Notes under the pieces: model-generated
Told to the model about the DNA's origin: nothing
What the model saw: only the letters and a program-made list of their open reading frames with translations
Databases searched by the model: none
Assembly (NCBI GenBank): GCA_015056255.1
Contig: SVGP01000003.1
Location: forward strand, 1 to 64,000
DNA length: 64,000 nt
Direction of reading: 5' to 3'
Source of the DNA: Clostridiales bacterium
Lineage (GTDB): Bacteria > Bacillota > Clostridia > Christensenellales > Aristaeellaceae
Program-made: the position numbers and the translations under genes
Shown: piece by piece, positions 36,072-44,102 of the stretch
How positions within the stretch are numbered: the first letter of the stretch is position 1
How the letters are laid out: every line of letters starts with the position of its first letter

Positions 36072-36197
36072 TTTGCACTTTTTTCCGCATTCGGCGCAGT
36101 TTCCATTGCATGCGCCCTTATTTCTTTTCACATGCCGGACAGCCGCGTACAAGGCGGCGCAGACGATTAAAAGGATGGCGTAATCGAGAAATTTCAT
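36069..36197 (-). CDS. FeoB-associated Cys-rich membrane protein
   Basis: A 42-residue protein: a membrane helix (about residues 5-20, DYAILLIVCAALYAAV), a basic stretch HVKRNK, and a Cys-rich tail GACNGNCAECGKKCK. This is the plan of the small FeoB-associated family found after feoB in many Firmicutes. It may bind iron at the membrane exit of FeoB or stabilise it; not proven. Start ATG 36197 has AAGGG eight bases upstream and lies 10 bp after the feoB stop. Confidence 0.85.
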   Translation of the reverse strand: MKFLDYAILLIVCAALYAAVRHVKRNKGACNGNCAECGKKCK

Positions 36198-36207
36198 AGA
36201 TTTACCC

Positions 36208-38211
36208 TTAAAAGATCGAGCCGACCTGATAGACGATGAAGGCGATCAGCCACGCGACGGCGCACTGCAAAATGACAACGCCGATCATTTTTACAGTGGA
36301 ATTCATCTCGCGCCGGATGGCGGCAACAGCGGCGACGCAGGGCGTGTAGAGGAGGGTAAACATGAGAAATGCAAATGCGGAAAGGGGCGTAAAGATGGTG
36401 GAAAGGGCGCCGGTTAAGTTGTTGACCGAGGTGTTCAGAAGAACCGCCAGCGTGCTGACGACAGCTTCCTTTGCGGTAAAGCCCGTGATGAGGGAGGTGG
36501 AAACGCGCCAGTCCGCAAAGCCAAGCGGGCGAAGAACCGGGGAAATGAAGCGGCCGATGACGGCTAAGAGGCTGTCGGTTGCATCGGTTACGACATTGAG
36601 TCTTGCGTCAAAGGTCTGCAAAAACCACACGACGACCGTTGCGATAAAGATGATGGAAAACGCTCTTTGGATAAAGTCCTTGGCCTTGTCCCAGAGAAGA
36701 AGCGCAACGTTTTTGACCGACGGCATGCGGTAATTCGGAAGCTCCATCACAAAAGGAACGGGCTGACCTCGGAAAGCGGTTTTTCTCATGATAAACGCGA
36801 CCAGAACGCCCAAAATCACGCCGAGCACATAAAGCAAAATCATCATAATGGGCGCGGTCTTCGGGAAGAACGCCGCGCAGAACACCGCGTAGATCGGTAT
36901 TTTGGCGGAGCAGCTCATGTATGGCGTTAAGAGAATGGTGAGCTTTCGGTCGCGCTCGGAGGCGAGGGTGCGCGTAGCCATGATGGCGGGCACGGTGCAG
37001 CCAAAGCCGATCAGCATCGGCACAAAGCTTCTGCCGGAAAGACCGATTTTTCTTAGCGGCTTATCCATAATAAAGGCGACGCGCGCCATGTAGCCGGTGT
37101 CTTCAAGAATCGACAGGAAGAAAAACAGCGTAACAATGATCGGAAGGAAGGACAAAACGCTTCCAACGCCTGCAAACACGCCGTCAATCACCAGCGAATG
37201 TACGACGGGATTGAGCTCATATGCACCCAAAAGCGCATCCACTTCGCCCGTTACATAGTCGATTCCAAGGCTCATAAGATCCGATAAGAACGTTCCGATC
37301 ACGGAGAAGGAGAGATAGAAAATGAGGAGCAATACCGCTAAAAATACGGGAATCGCCGTGTATTTTCCGGTGAGAAGCTTATCAAAGCGCACGCTTCTTA
37401 AATATTCCTTGCTTTCTCGGCACTTGGTGACGGCCTTTTCGACCACGTTTTCGATGAAGGTGTAGCGCATGTCGGCCAAGGCTTCGTTTCGGTCGAGCCC
37501 CGTTTCGTTTTCCATCTCGACCACGCTGTGCTCCAGAAGCTCCATCTCGTTTTCATCCAGTTGAAGTCGCTGGGAAATGAGCGTGTCGCCCTCAATCAGC
37601 TTGGTTGCGCAAAAGCGGGGCGAAATATCGTCCTTCTGCGCGTGATCCTCAATCAGGTGGGCAACGGCGTGAATGCATCTGTGCACGGGGCCGGAAAAAC
37701 AGAAGTCCGTAACGGACGGATATGCGCGGCCCTTTGCGGTTTCGTGCGCGATTCGAATCAGCTCCGAAACGCCCTCTCCCTTGACCGCGGAAATCGGAAT
37801 TACCGGAACGCCCAAAAGGCGCGACATTTCCTTTACGTCCACGCTGCCGCCGTTTTGGCGAACCTCGTCCATCATGTTAAGGGCGATGACGGTTGGAATG
37901 TGCATCTCAAGCAGCTGAAGCGTGAGGTACAGATTCCTCTCGATATTCGTGGCGTCTACGATATTGATAATGCCGTCCGGGCGCGCGTTTAAAATATAAT
38001 CGCGCGTCACAATTTCTTCCTGCGTATAGGGGCGGATGGAATAAATACCGGGAAGGTCGGTGACGGTCACGCCCTTGTAACCGCGAATGTCGCCGATTTT
38101 TTGATCCACCGTAACGCCCGGAAAGTTGCCCACATGCTGGTTTGCGCCGGTTAGTGCATTGAACAATGTGGTTTTGCCGGAATTCTGGTTGCCGACCAAT
38201 GCAAAATTCAT
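36208..38211 (-). CDS. feoB: Ferrous iron transport protein B
   Basis: A 667-residue inner-membrane Fe2+ transporter. The N-terminal G domain has GNQNSGKTTLFNALTG (G1; Gln replaces the usual Pro), FPGVTVD (G2), DLPGIYS (G3) and NMMDE (G4). The membrane part has two Gate-like domains with about eight or more helices and the conserved GFGCTVPAIMATRTL and CSAKIPIY segments, whose Cys residues are implicated in iron passage. Start ATG 38211 overlaps the feoA stop by 4 bp. The last gene of the set is the Cys-rich companion at 36069. Confidence 0.96.
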   Translation of the reverse strand: MNFALVGNQNSGKTTLFNALTGANQHVGNFPGVTVDQKIGDIRGYKGVTVTDLPGIYSIRPYTQEEIVTRDYILNARPDGIINIVDATNIERNLYLTLQLLEMHIPTVIALNMMDEVRQNGGSVDVKEMSRLLGVPVIPISAVKGEGVSELIRIAHETAKGRAYPSVTDFCFSGPVHRCIHAVAHLIEDHAQKDDISPRFCATKLIEGDTLISQRLQLDENEMELLEHSVVEMENETGLDRNEALADMRYTFIENVVEKAVTKCRESKEYLRSVRFDKLLTGKYTAIPVFLAVLLLIFYLSFSVIGTFLSDLMSLGIDYVTGEVDALLGAYELNPVVHSLVIDGVFAGVGSVLSFLPIIVTLFFFLSILEDTGYMARVAFIMDKPLRKIGLSGRSFVPMLIGFGCTVPAIMATRTLASERDRKLTILLTPYMSCSAKIPIYAVFCAAFFPKTAPIMMILLYVLGVILGVLVAFIMRKTAFRGQPVPFVMELPNYRMPSVKNVALLLWDKAKDFIQRAFSIIFIATVVVWFLQTFDARLNVVTDATDSLLAVIGRFISPVLRPLGFADWRVSTSLITGFTAKEAVVSTLAVLLNTSVNNLTGALSTIFTPLSAFAFLMFTLLYTPCVAAVAAIRREMNSTVKMIGVVILQCAVAWLIAFIVYQVGSIF

Positions 38212-38432
38212 TCCGCTTCCACCTCGATCCATTTGGCTTCGTCAACGCGCATGGTGAGCTCATACCCTCTTAAGCGAACCTCGATCGGGTCGCCCATGGG
38301 CGCAACCTTGATCAGCGTAATCTGCGTCTTTGGAATCAGGCCCATATCCAGAAATCTGAGCCTCAGCGCACCTTCGCCGCCCACTTTTTTTATCCGGGCT
38401 GTCTGGCCGATTTTGAGTTCGCTTAAGAGCAT
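38208..38432 (-). CDS. feoA: Ferrous iron transport protein A
   Basis: A 74-residue SH3-like FeoA protein that works with FeoB on the cytoplasmic side. Conserved: LLSELKIGQTARIKKV, LRLRFLDMGLIPKTQI, APMGDPIEVRLRGYELTMRVDEA. I start at ATG 38432, seven bases after GGAGG; the in-frame GTG at 38438 is too close to that site. A possible promoter (TTGACA 38521-38516, 17 bp, TACTCT) lies 60-90 bp upstream; no Fur box is clear to me. Confidence 0.94.
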   Translation of the reverse strand: MLLSELKIGQTARIKKVGGEGALRLRFLDMGLIPKTQITLIKVAPMGDPIEVRLRGYELTMRVDEAKWIEVEAE

Positions 38433-38592
38433 GCGCACGCCTCCTTCGTGGTAAAAACAAATGGGTTTGATTAAGCTAACTTATATGTAGAAAGAGTATC
38501 ATTCCGCACGAAATTTGTCAATGCTTTTGGGTGGCACACCAGAAATTAACCGGAGGCGTGCAAAATCCTTTAAAAGAAGAATGCCCGTGCTA

Positions 38593-38621
38593 TGGACTTT
38601 GTCAAAAAGAAATGTTATAAT
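38593..38621 (+). promoter_or_regulatory. Extended -10 promoter for the DNA methyltransferase
   Basis: TGTTATAAT at 38613-38621 with TGGACT 17 bp upstream. Confidence 0.65.
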
Positions 38622-38677
38622 ATAAGTTGGTTGATTGTTGGAAAATAAGACCAATCTATTTATCAGGAGGTCGCCGG

Positions 38678-39934
38678 ATGATCGAAAGAGCCTATGATGT
38701 CGCGCAGGAATTGAGCCGCGCTGGGGAAGGCCCTGACGGAAGCGAATTTCATCTGGGCGACTGTCAGGAAATAGCAAGGTCTTTAAAGGAAAAGTATGCC
38801 GGCAAGGTCAGCCTTATTTATCTGGATCCGCCTTTTCAGACGGGGAAAAAGTTTGAAGTCCGCGTGCGCGTGGGTGAAAATGAATGGAAAACGGGCAAGG
38901 GCAGTCTGGCGCTTGAAGGCTACAGCGACGATCTTCCCAGAAACGAATACCTTGAAATGATGAAAAATGTGCTGACCAGCGCCAAAGCGCTTTTAAAAAG
39001 CGACGGCCTCATCTTTGTGCACATCGATTATCGCATTCACCCTTATATCCGGATTTTGATGGATGAAATTTTCGGCGAAAGCAATTTTATCAACGAAATC
39101 ATCTGGTCCTACCACACGGGCGGCTGCGCGAAAAAGCATTTTCCGAGAAAACACGACGTGATCCTTCTTTATTCCAAGACGAAAAATTACGATCTTCATT
39201 TGGAAGACATTGCCGAGCCCAATCCCGACGGGCGCGTAAACCACATGAAAAAGCACGTGGACGCGGACGGGCGCGTGTACAGAAGCATCCGCTCGGGCGG
39301 ACGCACCTACACCTACTATGACGACGATCCCGTGATCCCCGGCGACGTTTGGGACAACATGAGCCATCTTCAGCAAAAGGATCCCCAGCGAACGGGCTAT
39401 GACACCCAAAAACCGTTAAGGCTTTTAGAGCGCATCGTAAAGTGCGCCTCGCGCCCGGGCGACATCGTGATGGATCTGTTCGCCGGAAGCGGAACCACGC
39501 TCGAAGCCGCGGCCAACAATGGACGAAGATTCATCGGCGCGGACCTGAACCCCTTATCCATGCAGACCTCGCACAGGCGCTTAAACAACGCACATTGCCT
39601 TTATAAGTTTGCGCCCTTTCAGGGAGAACCGGAGGTTTCTGCGCGCGCCGAGCGCGGCGTCGCCTTCACGCGCGTTGAGCTTCAGAAATTCATGATTGAG
39701 CCCGGCATGTCCCAGCGCAAATTTGACGGCCTTGACGGCGTGGACGCATGGGCGGTCGGATACCTTAAAAACGGCCTTTTTCATTCCTTCGAGCGCGAAG
39801 TGAGAACGCATGCAAAGCCCCGTCTGACCGGCAAAATCGAGGTTCCCGTTTATGAGGGAGAGCTGATGATGCGCATAACGGACGTGTTCGGAAGATATTT
39901 CTTCTATCATATTTCGGTGGACGAAATCGTATAA
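38678..39934 (+). CDS. DNA methyltransferase (N6-adenine or N4-cytosine, beta class), without nuclease
   Basis: A 418-residue protein. Catalytic motif IV is DPPFQTG (about residue 49) and the SAM-binding motif I, DLFAGSGTTLEAA, comes near residue 265 after YDTQKPLRLLERIV. IV before I defines the beta class, which methylates the exocyclic amino group of adenine or cytosine, as in type III Mod subunits. An extra C-terminal domain of about 110 residues may help recognise the target. No restriction enzyme or specificity subunit is nearby. Start ATG 38678 has AGGAGG seven bases upstream. Confidence 0.88.
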   Translation: MIERAYDVAQELSRAGEGPDGSEFHLGDCQEIARSLKEKYAGKVSLIYLDPPFQTGKKFEVRVRVGENEWKTGKGSLALEGYSDDLPRNEYLEMMKNVLTSAKALLKSDGLIFVHIDYRIHPYIRILMDEIFGESNFINEIIWSYHTGGCAKKHFPRKHDVILLYSKTKNYDLHLEDIAEPNPDGRVNHMKKHVDADGRVYRSIRSGGRTYTYYDDDPVIPGDVWDNMSHLQQKDPQRTGYDTQKPLRLLERIVKCASRPGDIVMDLFAGSGTTLEAAANNGRRFIGADLNPLSMQTSHRRLNNAHCLYKFAPFQGEPEVSARAERGVAFTRVELQKFMIEPGMSQRKFDGLDGVDAWAVGYLKNGLFHSFEREVRTHAKPRLTGKIEVPVYEGELMMRITDVFGRYFFYHISVDEIV

Positions 39935-39976
39935 ACGTTAATAAGAAAATTTGGAACTGGAGATAAAATAAACAAA

Positions 39977-40177
39977 ATGATGCTTTCGGTCGGAGACATT
40001 GTTCAGATGAAAAAAAAGCATCCCTGCGGAAGCGATCAGTGGACGGTCACGCGCGTAGGCGCGGACGTGAAGATCAAATGCCAGGGCTGCGAGCACGTGG
40101 TGATGATGGATCGCCCGGATTTTGAAAAGCGGCTCAAAAAAATTCTTGTGCACGCGGAGGAGGGCGAGGATGCCTAA
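39977..40177 (+). CDS. DUF951 family protein
   Basis: A 66-residue small beta protein of the DUF951 family. Conserved: VGDIVQMKKKHPCGSDQWTVTRVGADVKIKCQGC, with the paired cysteines of PCGS and CQGC, and the RPDFEKRLKKIL end. In other Firmicutes it lies near ychF or chromosome partitioning genes; function unknown. Its stop overlaps the next start by eight bases. Confidence 0.9.
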   Translation: MMLSVGDIVQMKKKHPCGSDQWTVTRVGADVKIKCQGCEHVVMMDRPDFEKRLKKILVHAEEGEDA

Positions 40178-40718
40178 AAAAAGCGAGAAATTAAAGCGCA
40201 GAAGACGGCGCGCGCGCAAAACCTTCTTCACTGTTTTGGTGCTTTTATCCCTTTGCGCCGTGATCGTTCGATTGCTTGTGTTTGAAACGTATTATTTTTC
40301 CTCCGACGCAATGAAGCCCGCCTACAGAAAGGGCGACATCGCGCTCATGGAAAAATATGAAATGCTGACGGAAAACAAAGTCGAAAGGGGCGACATTGTG
40401 CTTTCAAAGTTTGAAAGCGCTGATCTTCGCCTTGTCAGACGCGTATTCGGCATGCCGGGCGACCTGATCGACGTAAGGGGCGAGGAAAAATTCCTCGTTT
40501 ACAAGGACGGCGAGGGCGTTATGCGCGAAAAGGCGCTTGGAAACGCGCCGGGCCTTGTGTACGGAACGCTTCCGGAAAACGCATTTCTTCTTTTGTGCGA
40601 CGATCTTGATTCCACTCAGGACGACAGCCGCACGCTCGGGCTTGTGTATCTTACCGACATTACAGCGGAAGCGGGGTCGATTTTATGGCCGCCGAGCCGC
40701 ATGTTTCGAAACGACTAA
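40170..40718 (+). CDS. Signal peptidase I homologue lacking the Ser-Lys dyad
   Basis: A 182-residue protein with a basic N-terminus, one membrane helix (about 18-36), and an S26-like domain. The box normally SMxPT reads DAMKP, so the nucleophile is Ala47. The box normally YVKRxxGxPGD reads LVRRVFGMPGD, so the general-base Lys is Arg90. The fold-defining PGD and the LLCDDxDSTQDDSR region (normally GDNRxxSxDSR) remain, though GDN is CDD. It should be inactive as a protease. An intact signal peptidase follows 22 bp later. ATG 40170 lies within the DUF951 end. Confidence 0.85.
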   Translation: MPKKSEKLKRRRRRARKTFFTVLVLLSLCAVIVRLLVFETYYFSSDAMKPAYRKGDIALMEKYEMLTENKVERGDIVLSKFESADLRLVRRVFGMPGDLIDVRGEEKFLVYKDGEGVMREKALGNAPGLVYGTLPENAFLLLCDDLDSTQDDSRTLGLVYLTDITAEAGSILWPPSRMFRND

Positions 40719-40740
40719 TCCAAAGGATGGGCAAAACAAC

Positions 40741-41604
40741 ATGGAAGAGATGAACAAGGATAAGGTTTCTTCGGAAGAAACCAAAAAAAATGAAAACGCC
40801 GGCGGCGGCAAAAAGGCGGACAAGAAGGAAAAGGAAAAATTGACCGGTTGGCCGCGCGTCCGAAAAGAAATCAGGGAATGGGCCATAAGCCTGATCACAG
40901 CGGCAATCGTGGTTGTGGTGATGAAGGAATTTTTATTTCTCCCCATCAAGGTAGACGGAAATTCCATGAATCCCACGCTCCTCGATCAGGAACGCCTTTT
41001 CGTCACGGTGTATGACGTGAAGATCGCAAACAAGCTTCAAAAAGGCGACGTCGTCATCTGTAACTACCCCGAAAGAACGAATAAAGACCCGTTTGTGGGC
41101 CTGATCACCATGAACACCAACTTTGTAAAGCGCATTGTAGGCGTTCCGGGCGACACGGTCTCCCGCGTTCAGGGCGTAACGTATGTAAACGGCGACGCGC
41201 TGGATCCCCGCGCCATGACCCTGATTTCCGCCAAGGTCAAGGAAGTGACCACGGACGAAAAAGGCGAAACGTCCATTCTGGCCGATATCAACGGCACGGA
41301 AAGAACGCTCACTCTGGGCGAATCCAGAAGATTCAAGTTTGACTACGAATATGTGCTTGGCGAGGACGAATATTTCGTCGTCGGCGACAACCGCTACAAC
41401 AGCCACGATTCCCGCTCCTGGAACGGCCCGGACATCCCGCTGGTACTCGTCAACGACGTATCCGGCGACGTCGGCCCCATCACCAGCGACATGATCGTGG
41501 GACGCGCCAAGTGCGTGTTCTGGCCAATCAGTGAATTTGAAAAAGTCGAATCGAATCCCCTGTACGCATTTCCCGGCGATCCCGCGCCCGGAGCGAATAA
41601 ATAA
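40741..41604 (+). CDS. lepB: Signal peptidase I
   Basis: A 287-residue type I signal peptidase that cleaves signal peptides on the outer face of the membrane. A Lys/Glu-rich cytosolic N-terminus (about 1-38) precedes one membrane helix (about 46-62). The catalytic Ser75 is in GNSMNPTLL, Lys130 in NFVKRIVGVPGD, and the final box is GDNRYNSHDSRSWN. A sizeable insert lies between PGD and GDN. Start ATG 40741 follows AAAGGATG; the longer frame from 40537 lies in the preceding gene. Confidence 0.96.
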   Translation: MEEMNKDKVSSEETKKNENAGGGKKADKKEKEKLTGWPRVRKEIREWAISLITAAIVVVVMKEFLFLPIKVDGNSMNPTLLDQERLFVTVYDVKIANKLQKGDVVICNYPERTNKDPFVGLITMNTNFVKRIVGVPGDTVSRVQGVTYVNGDALDPRAMTLISAKVKEVTTDEKGETSILADINGTERTLTLGESRRFKFDYEYVLGEDEYFVVGDNRYNSHDSRSWNGPDIPLVLVNDVSGDVGPITSDMIVGRAKCVFWPISEFEKVESNPLYAFPGDPAPGANK

Positions 41605-41616
41605 TGGAGGCAACGA

Positions 41617-41745
41617 ATGATGAAAAAGAAGACGGACAAAAAGCAGTATTGGGTTCGCGTAATGTGCATCTTCCTCGCCATTTTGATGGCGGCCGGCTCG
41701 GTTTTCTCTGTCGTGTTCTACTTACTCGAGTCCCACGTACACTGA
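41617..41745 (+). CDS. 42-residue membrane microprotein
   Basis: A short gene between lepB and the M1-like gene. It codes for a Lys-rich N-terminus (MMKKKTDKKQYW), one membrane helix (about residues 13-37) and a short outer tail ending in SHVH. GGAGG lies six bases before ATG 41617. The stop TGA overlaps the next start (TGATG). Its place and coupling suggest a partner of the signal peptidase or of the following exported protein. I know no named family for certain. Confidence 0.75.
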   Translation: MMKKKTDKKQYWVRVMCIFLAILMAAGSVFSVVFYLLESHVH

Positions 41746-43190
41746 TGAAACGAGTTTTCCTTGCACTTTTCCTGATAACCGCGTGCGTGCTTTCGCAGGC
41801 GGTTATCTGTTTTTCGGAAGAAAACGCGCCCGTTGCCTACCATATAGAAATCGACATTTTTGAAAACGAGCAGGCCGCACACATAAAGACGCATATAACG
41901 TATCAAAACCGTACGGGCGAAACGCTTGAAAACCTGTTTTTCGCTCTGCCCGCCAACTGCTTTCGAAGAGAGTCCACCCTTCCCTATGACAACGACACGC
42001 TGCCTGAGGCCTTCCCCTACGGCTATGCGCCCGGCGGCTGCGATATTGAAAGCATTCGAGTGAACGGGGAAAGCGCCGACTGGGCGGTTTCGGGCGAAAA
42101 CGAAATCTACATCCGCGTTCCTGTATCCCTTGAGATAGATGAGGTTTGCGAAATCGAATTTGATTATGCGCTTCTTTACACCGAAAACTGCGCCTTTTTA
42201 GGCGTGAGCGAAAACGACGTCCGCCTTTTCGGCTTTTATCCATCCCTTCTCGTCTATGAGGACGGCGGTTTTTCCATAAACGCGCTCACCCGGGCGGGCA
42301 AAAGCCATTACTCCGATCTTGCGTCCTTTGACGTCTTCCTCTCCGTTCCCGTCGATTACGACGTCGCCTGCGCGGGCAAAACGAAGGAAATTGTAAACGG
42401 CGCGCGCAAGCATGTTTCCATTCACCTTGAAAACGCGCGCGAAATGGCGCTTGTAGTAAGCCTGAAATTCCACGCACGTTCTGAAACCACGTCCTCCGGC
42501 GTTCTCCTGTCCATATATGGCCAGAACCGCGCAGATCTATCAAAATCCCTAGCCTATATAGAGGAAGCCGTTTCGTTTCTCGATCAAAATCTCGCCCCAT
42601 TCCCCCATGCTTCCTTCACCCTCGTATTTTCCGATCTTGCAGGCGAAAACCTTTCCGCAAGCGGGATAAACGTCGTATCAAAGGGCGAATTCGACCGGGC
42701 GGAAATCTACAAAGCGGTTTTAAAACAGTATTTTTCCGACCGCGTGCACCCGAATCCCGCCATGGAAGCGTGGCTCACGGATGGACTGACGGAATACCTT
42801 TCCATGATCATGCTCCGCGAAATCCGGGGCGAAAAGGAATTTTTAAGTCTTCTGAACGCGCGCGTTCTGCCCTCCATTCAGATCACCATCCCGGGCGGCT
42901 TAACGCCCGTTTCTGAAACCATGCGCTTTCAGACGATTTCGGAATATGAATCCGTCGTGTGCCTTCGAAGCGCAGCCGCGCTTCACGAGGTGGAAACCGC
43001 CATGGGCAAAGACGCGTTCTGGTCGGGTATAAAGCAATACTACAGTGATTACGCGTTCGAAATGCCCGTATCGGACGACTTTGCGCGCGCATTGGAACGC
43101 GCAACGGGCAGAAGCTGGGCCGATGCGCTTTACCACTGGCTGTACACCATAGACGAGTATGCCGGCGAAAACCTGTACGAGTACGACTGA
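41745..43190 (+). CDS. Exported M1-peptidase-like protein without zinc site
   Basis: A 481-residue protein with a signal peptide (1-24). It has the N-terminal beta domain (about 30-215) and catalytic-domain fold of M1 aminopeptidases. The zinc motif HExxH-x18-E is replaced: residues 323-327 are KAVLK and, exactly 18 residues on, Asp346 stands in WLTDGLTEYLS, where WLNEGFAEY is usual. The neighbouring QYFSD (for QWFGD) confirms the alignment. The Gly-x-Met-Glu-Asn motif reads SGINV. A pseudopeptidase, perhaps binding peptides. Coupled to the microprotein by TGATG overlap. Confidence 0.8.
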   Translation: MKRVFLALFLITACVLSQAVICFSEENAPVAYHIEIDIFENEQAAHIKTHITYQNRTGETLENLFFALPANCFRRESTLPYDNDTLPEAFPYGYAPGGCDIESIRVNGESADWAVSGENEIYIRVPVSLEIDEVCEIEFDYALLYTENCAFLGVSENDVRLFGFYPSLLVYEDGGFSINALTRAGKSHYSDLASFDVFLSVPVDYDVACAGKTKEIVNGARKHVSIHLENAREMALVVSLKFHARSETTSSGVLLSIYGQNRADLSKSLAYIEEAVSFLDQNLAPFPHASFTLVFSDLAGENLSASGINVVSKGEFDRAEIYKAVLKQYFSDRVHPNPAMEAWLTDGLTEYLSMIMLREIRGEKEFLSLLNARVLPSIQITIPGGLTPVSETMRFQTISEYESVVCLRSAAALHEVETAMGKDAFWSGIKQYYSDYAFEMPVSDDFARALERATGRSWADALYHWLYTIDEYAGENLYEYD

Positions 43191-43210
43191 AGAAAGCGAG
43201 ACAATTCCTT

Positions 43211-43978
43211 ATGCTGATCGAAAAGAACATTTTCCCCGAAGAAATTCAGAAAATCATTGGAAATAAGGCCGTCGAAACCGACGACGTCGGCCGCTCCGGC
43301 GCGTTGGTCGCGTTTATCGGAAGCGATCTGGTTCTCAAAAAAGCGCCAAAGGGCAAGCTGCACAATGCCTACCGCATGCAGTCGTTCTTCTATAACCACG
43401 ACCTTGCGCCCGAAGTCGTTTTCTATCTGTCGGACGATTCCGATTATCTCATTTCCGCAAGAGCCTCGGGAAAAAGCGCAATTGACAAGGAAACTCTGAA
43501 GTTTCCCGCGCGTCTTGCCGGCGCGATGGGCGAATTTTTACTAAAAATCCATTCCCTGCCGATCGAAAAATGCCCAGTTCAGAATCTGACAGACAATCTG
43601 TATGAAGAATTTGACCGCTCAGTTCAAAGAAACGAAGGCCTGTATCAGCATATCGCGGATTATATTGGGCTTCATTCCCTTCCGGAAGCGGTCGCCACAG
43701 CTGAAAAAGCGCGCTCGCTTCTTAAAAACGACACCGTGCTTCACGGCGACTATTGCCTGCCCAACATCATGCTTGAAAACCTCACTGGAAAGCACGTGAT
43801 CGACGTGGGCGAAGGCGGCGTGGGCGACAGGCATTTTGACCTTTTCTGGGGTCTCTGGTCGCTTTCCTACAATTTAAAAACAGACGCATATCGCGAATCC
43901 TTCCTCTCGGCTTACGGGAAAACCCGCATCGAGAACGACCTGATTTATGCCTGCGGATGCCTTTGCGCGCCAATTTGA
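43211..43978 (+). CDS. APH(3')-like small-molecule kinase
   Basis: A 255-residue protein of the aminoglycoside phosphotransferase fold. The catalytic loop is LHGDYCLPNIML and the metal-binding segment IDVGEGGVGDRHFDLFWGLWSL, close to the HGDxCLPN and IDxGRxGxADRYQD motifs of APH(3') enzymes. The N-lobe Lys is probably in LVLKKAP. Similar genes are common on Clostridia chromosomes, so the natural substrate may be another hydroxylated metabolite rather than a drug. Twenty bases after the M1-like stop; there is only a weak ribosome site (GAAAG). Confidence 0.82.
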   Translation: MLIEKNIFPEEIQKIIGNKAVETDDVGRSGALVAFIGSDLVLKKAPKGKLHNAYRMQSFFYNHDLAPEVVFYLSDDSDYLISARASGKSAIDKETLKFPARLAGAMGEFLLKIHSLPIEKCPVQNLTDNLYEEFDRSVQRNEGLYQHIADYIGLHSLPEAVATAEKARSLLKNDTVLHGDYCLPNIMLENLTGKHVIDVGEGGVGDRHFDLFWGLWSLSYNLKTDAYRESFLSAYGKTRIENDLIYACGCLCAPI

Positions 43979-44031
43979 TACGAATTCGCGCTAAGTTTTT
44001 CGAAATTGTTGCGTAATTTTATACGAATTGC

Positions 44032-44060
44032 TTGATTTTGGATAGAAATAGTATTATAAT
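44032..44060 (+). promoter_or_regulatory. Sigma-A promoter for the SH3b protein
   Basis: TTGATT (44032-44037), 17 bp, TATAAT (44055-44060). Confidence 0.8.
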
Positions 44061-44102
44061 GTTACATGTATTCTACCTACTTATACTGAAAGGTGTAATG
44101 AT

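Noticed and set aside
38440..38520. Riboswitch or Fur box upstream of feoA
   Set aside because: I see no convincing inverted repeat of Fur or DtxR type and no conserved RNA pattern; only a weak promoter.
43211..43978. Acquired aminoglycoside resistance gene
   Set aside because: No mobile element, integron or unusual base composition around it; similarity of motifs alone does not show resistance.
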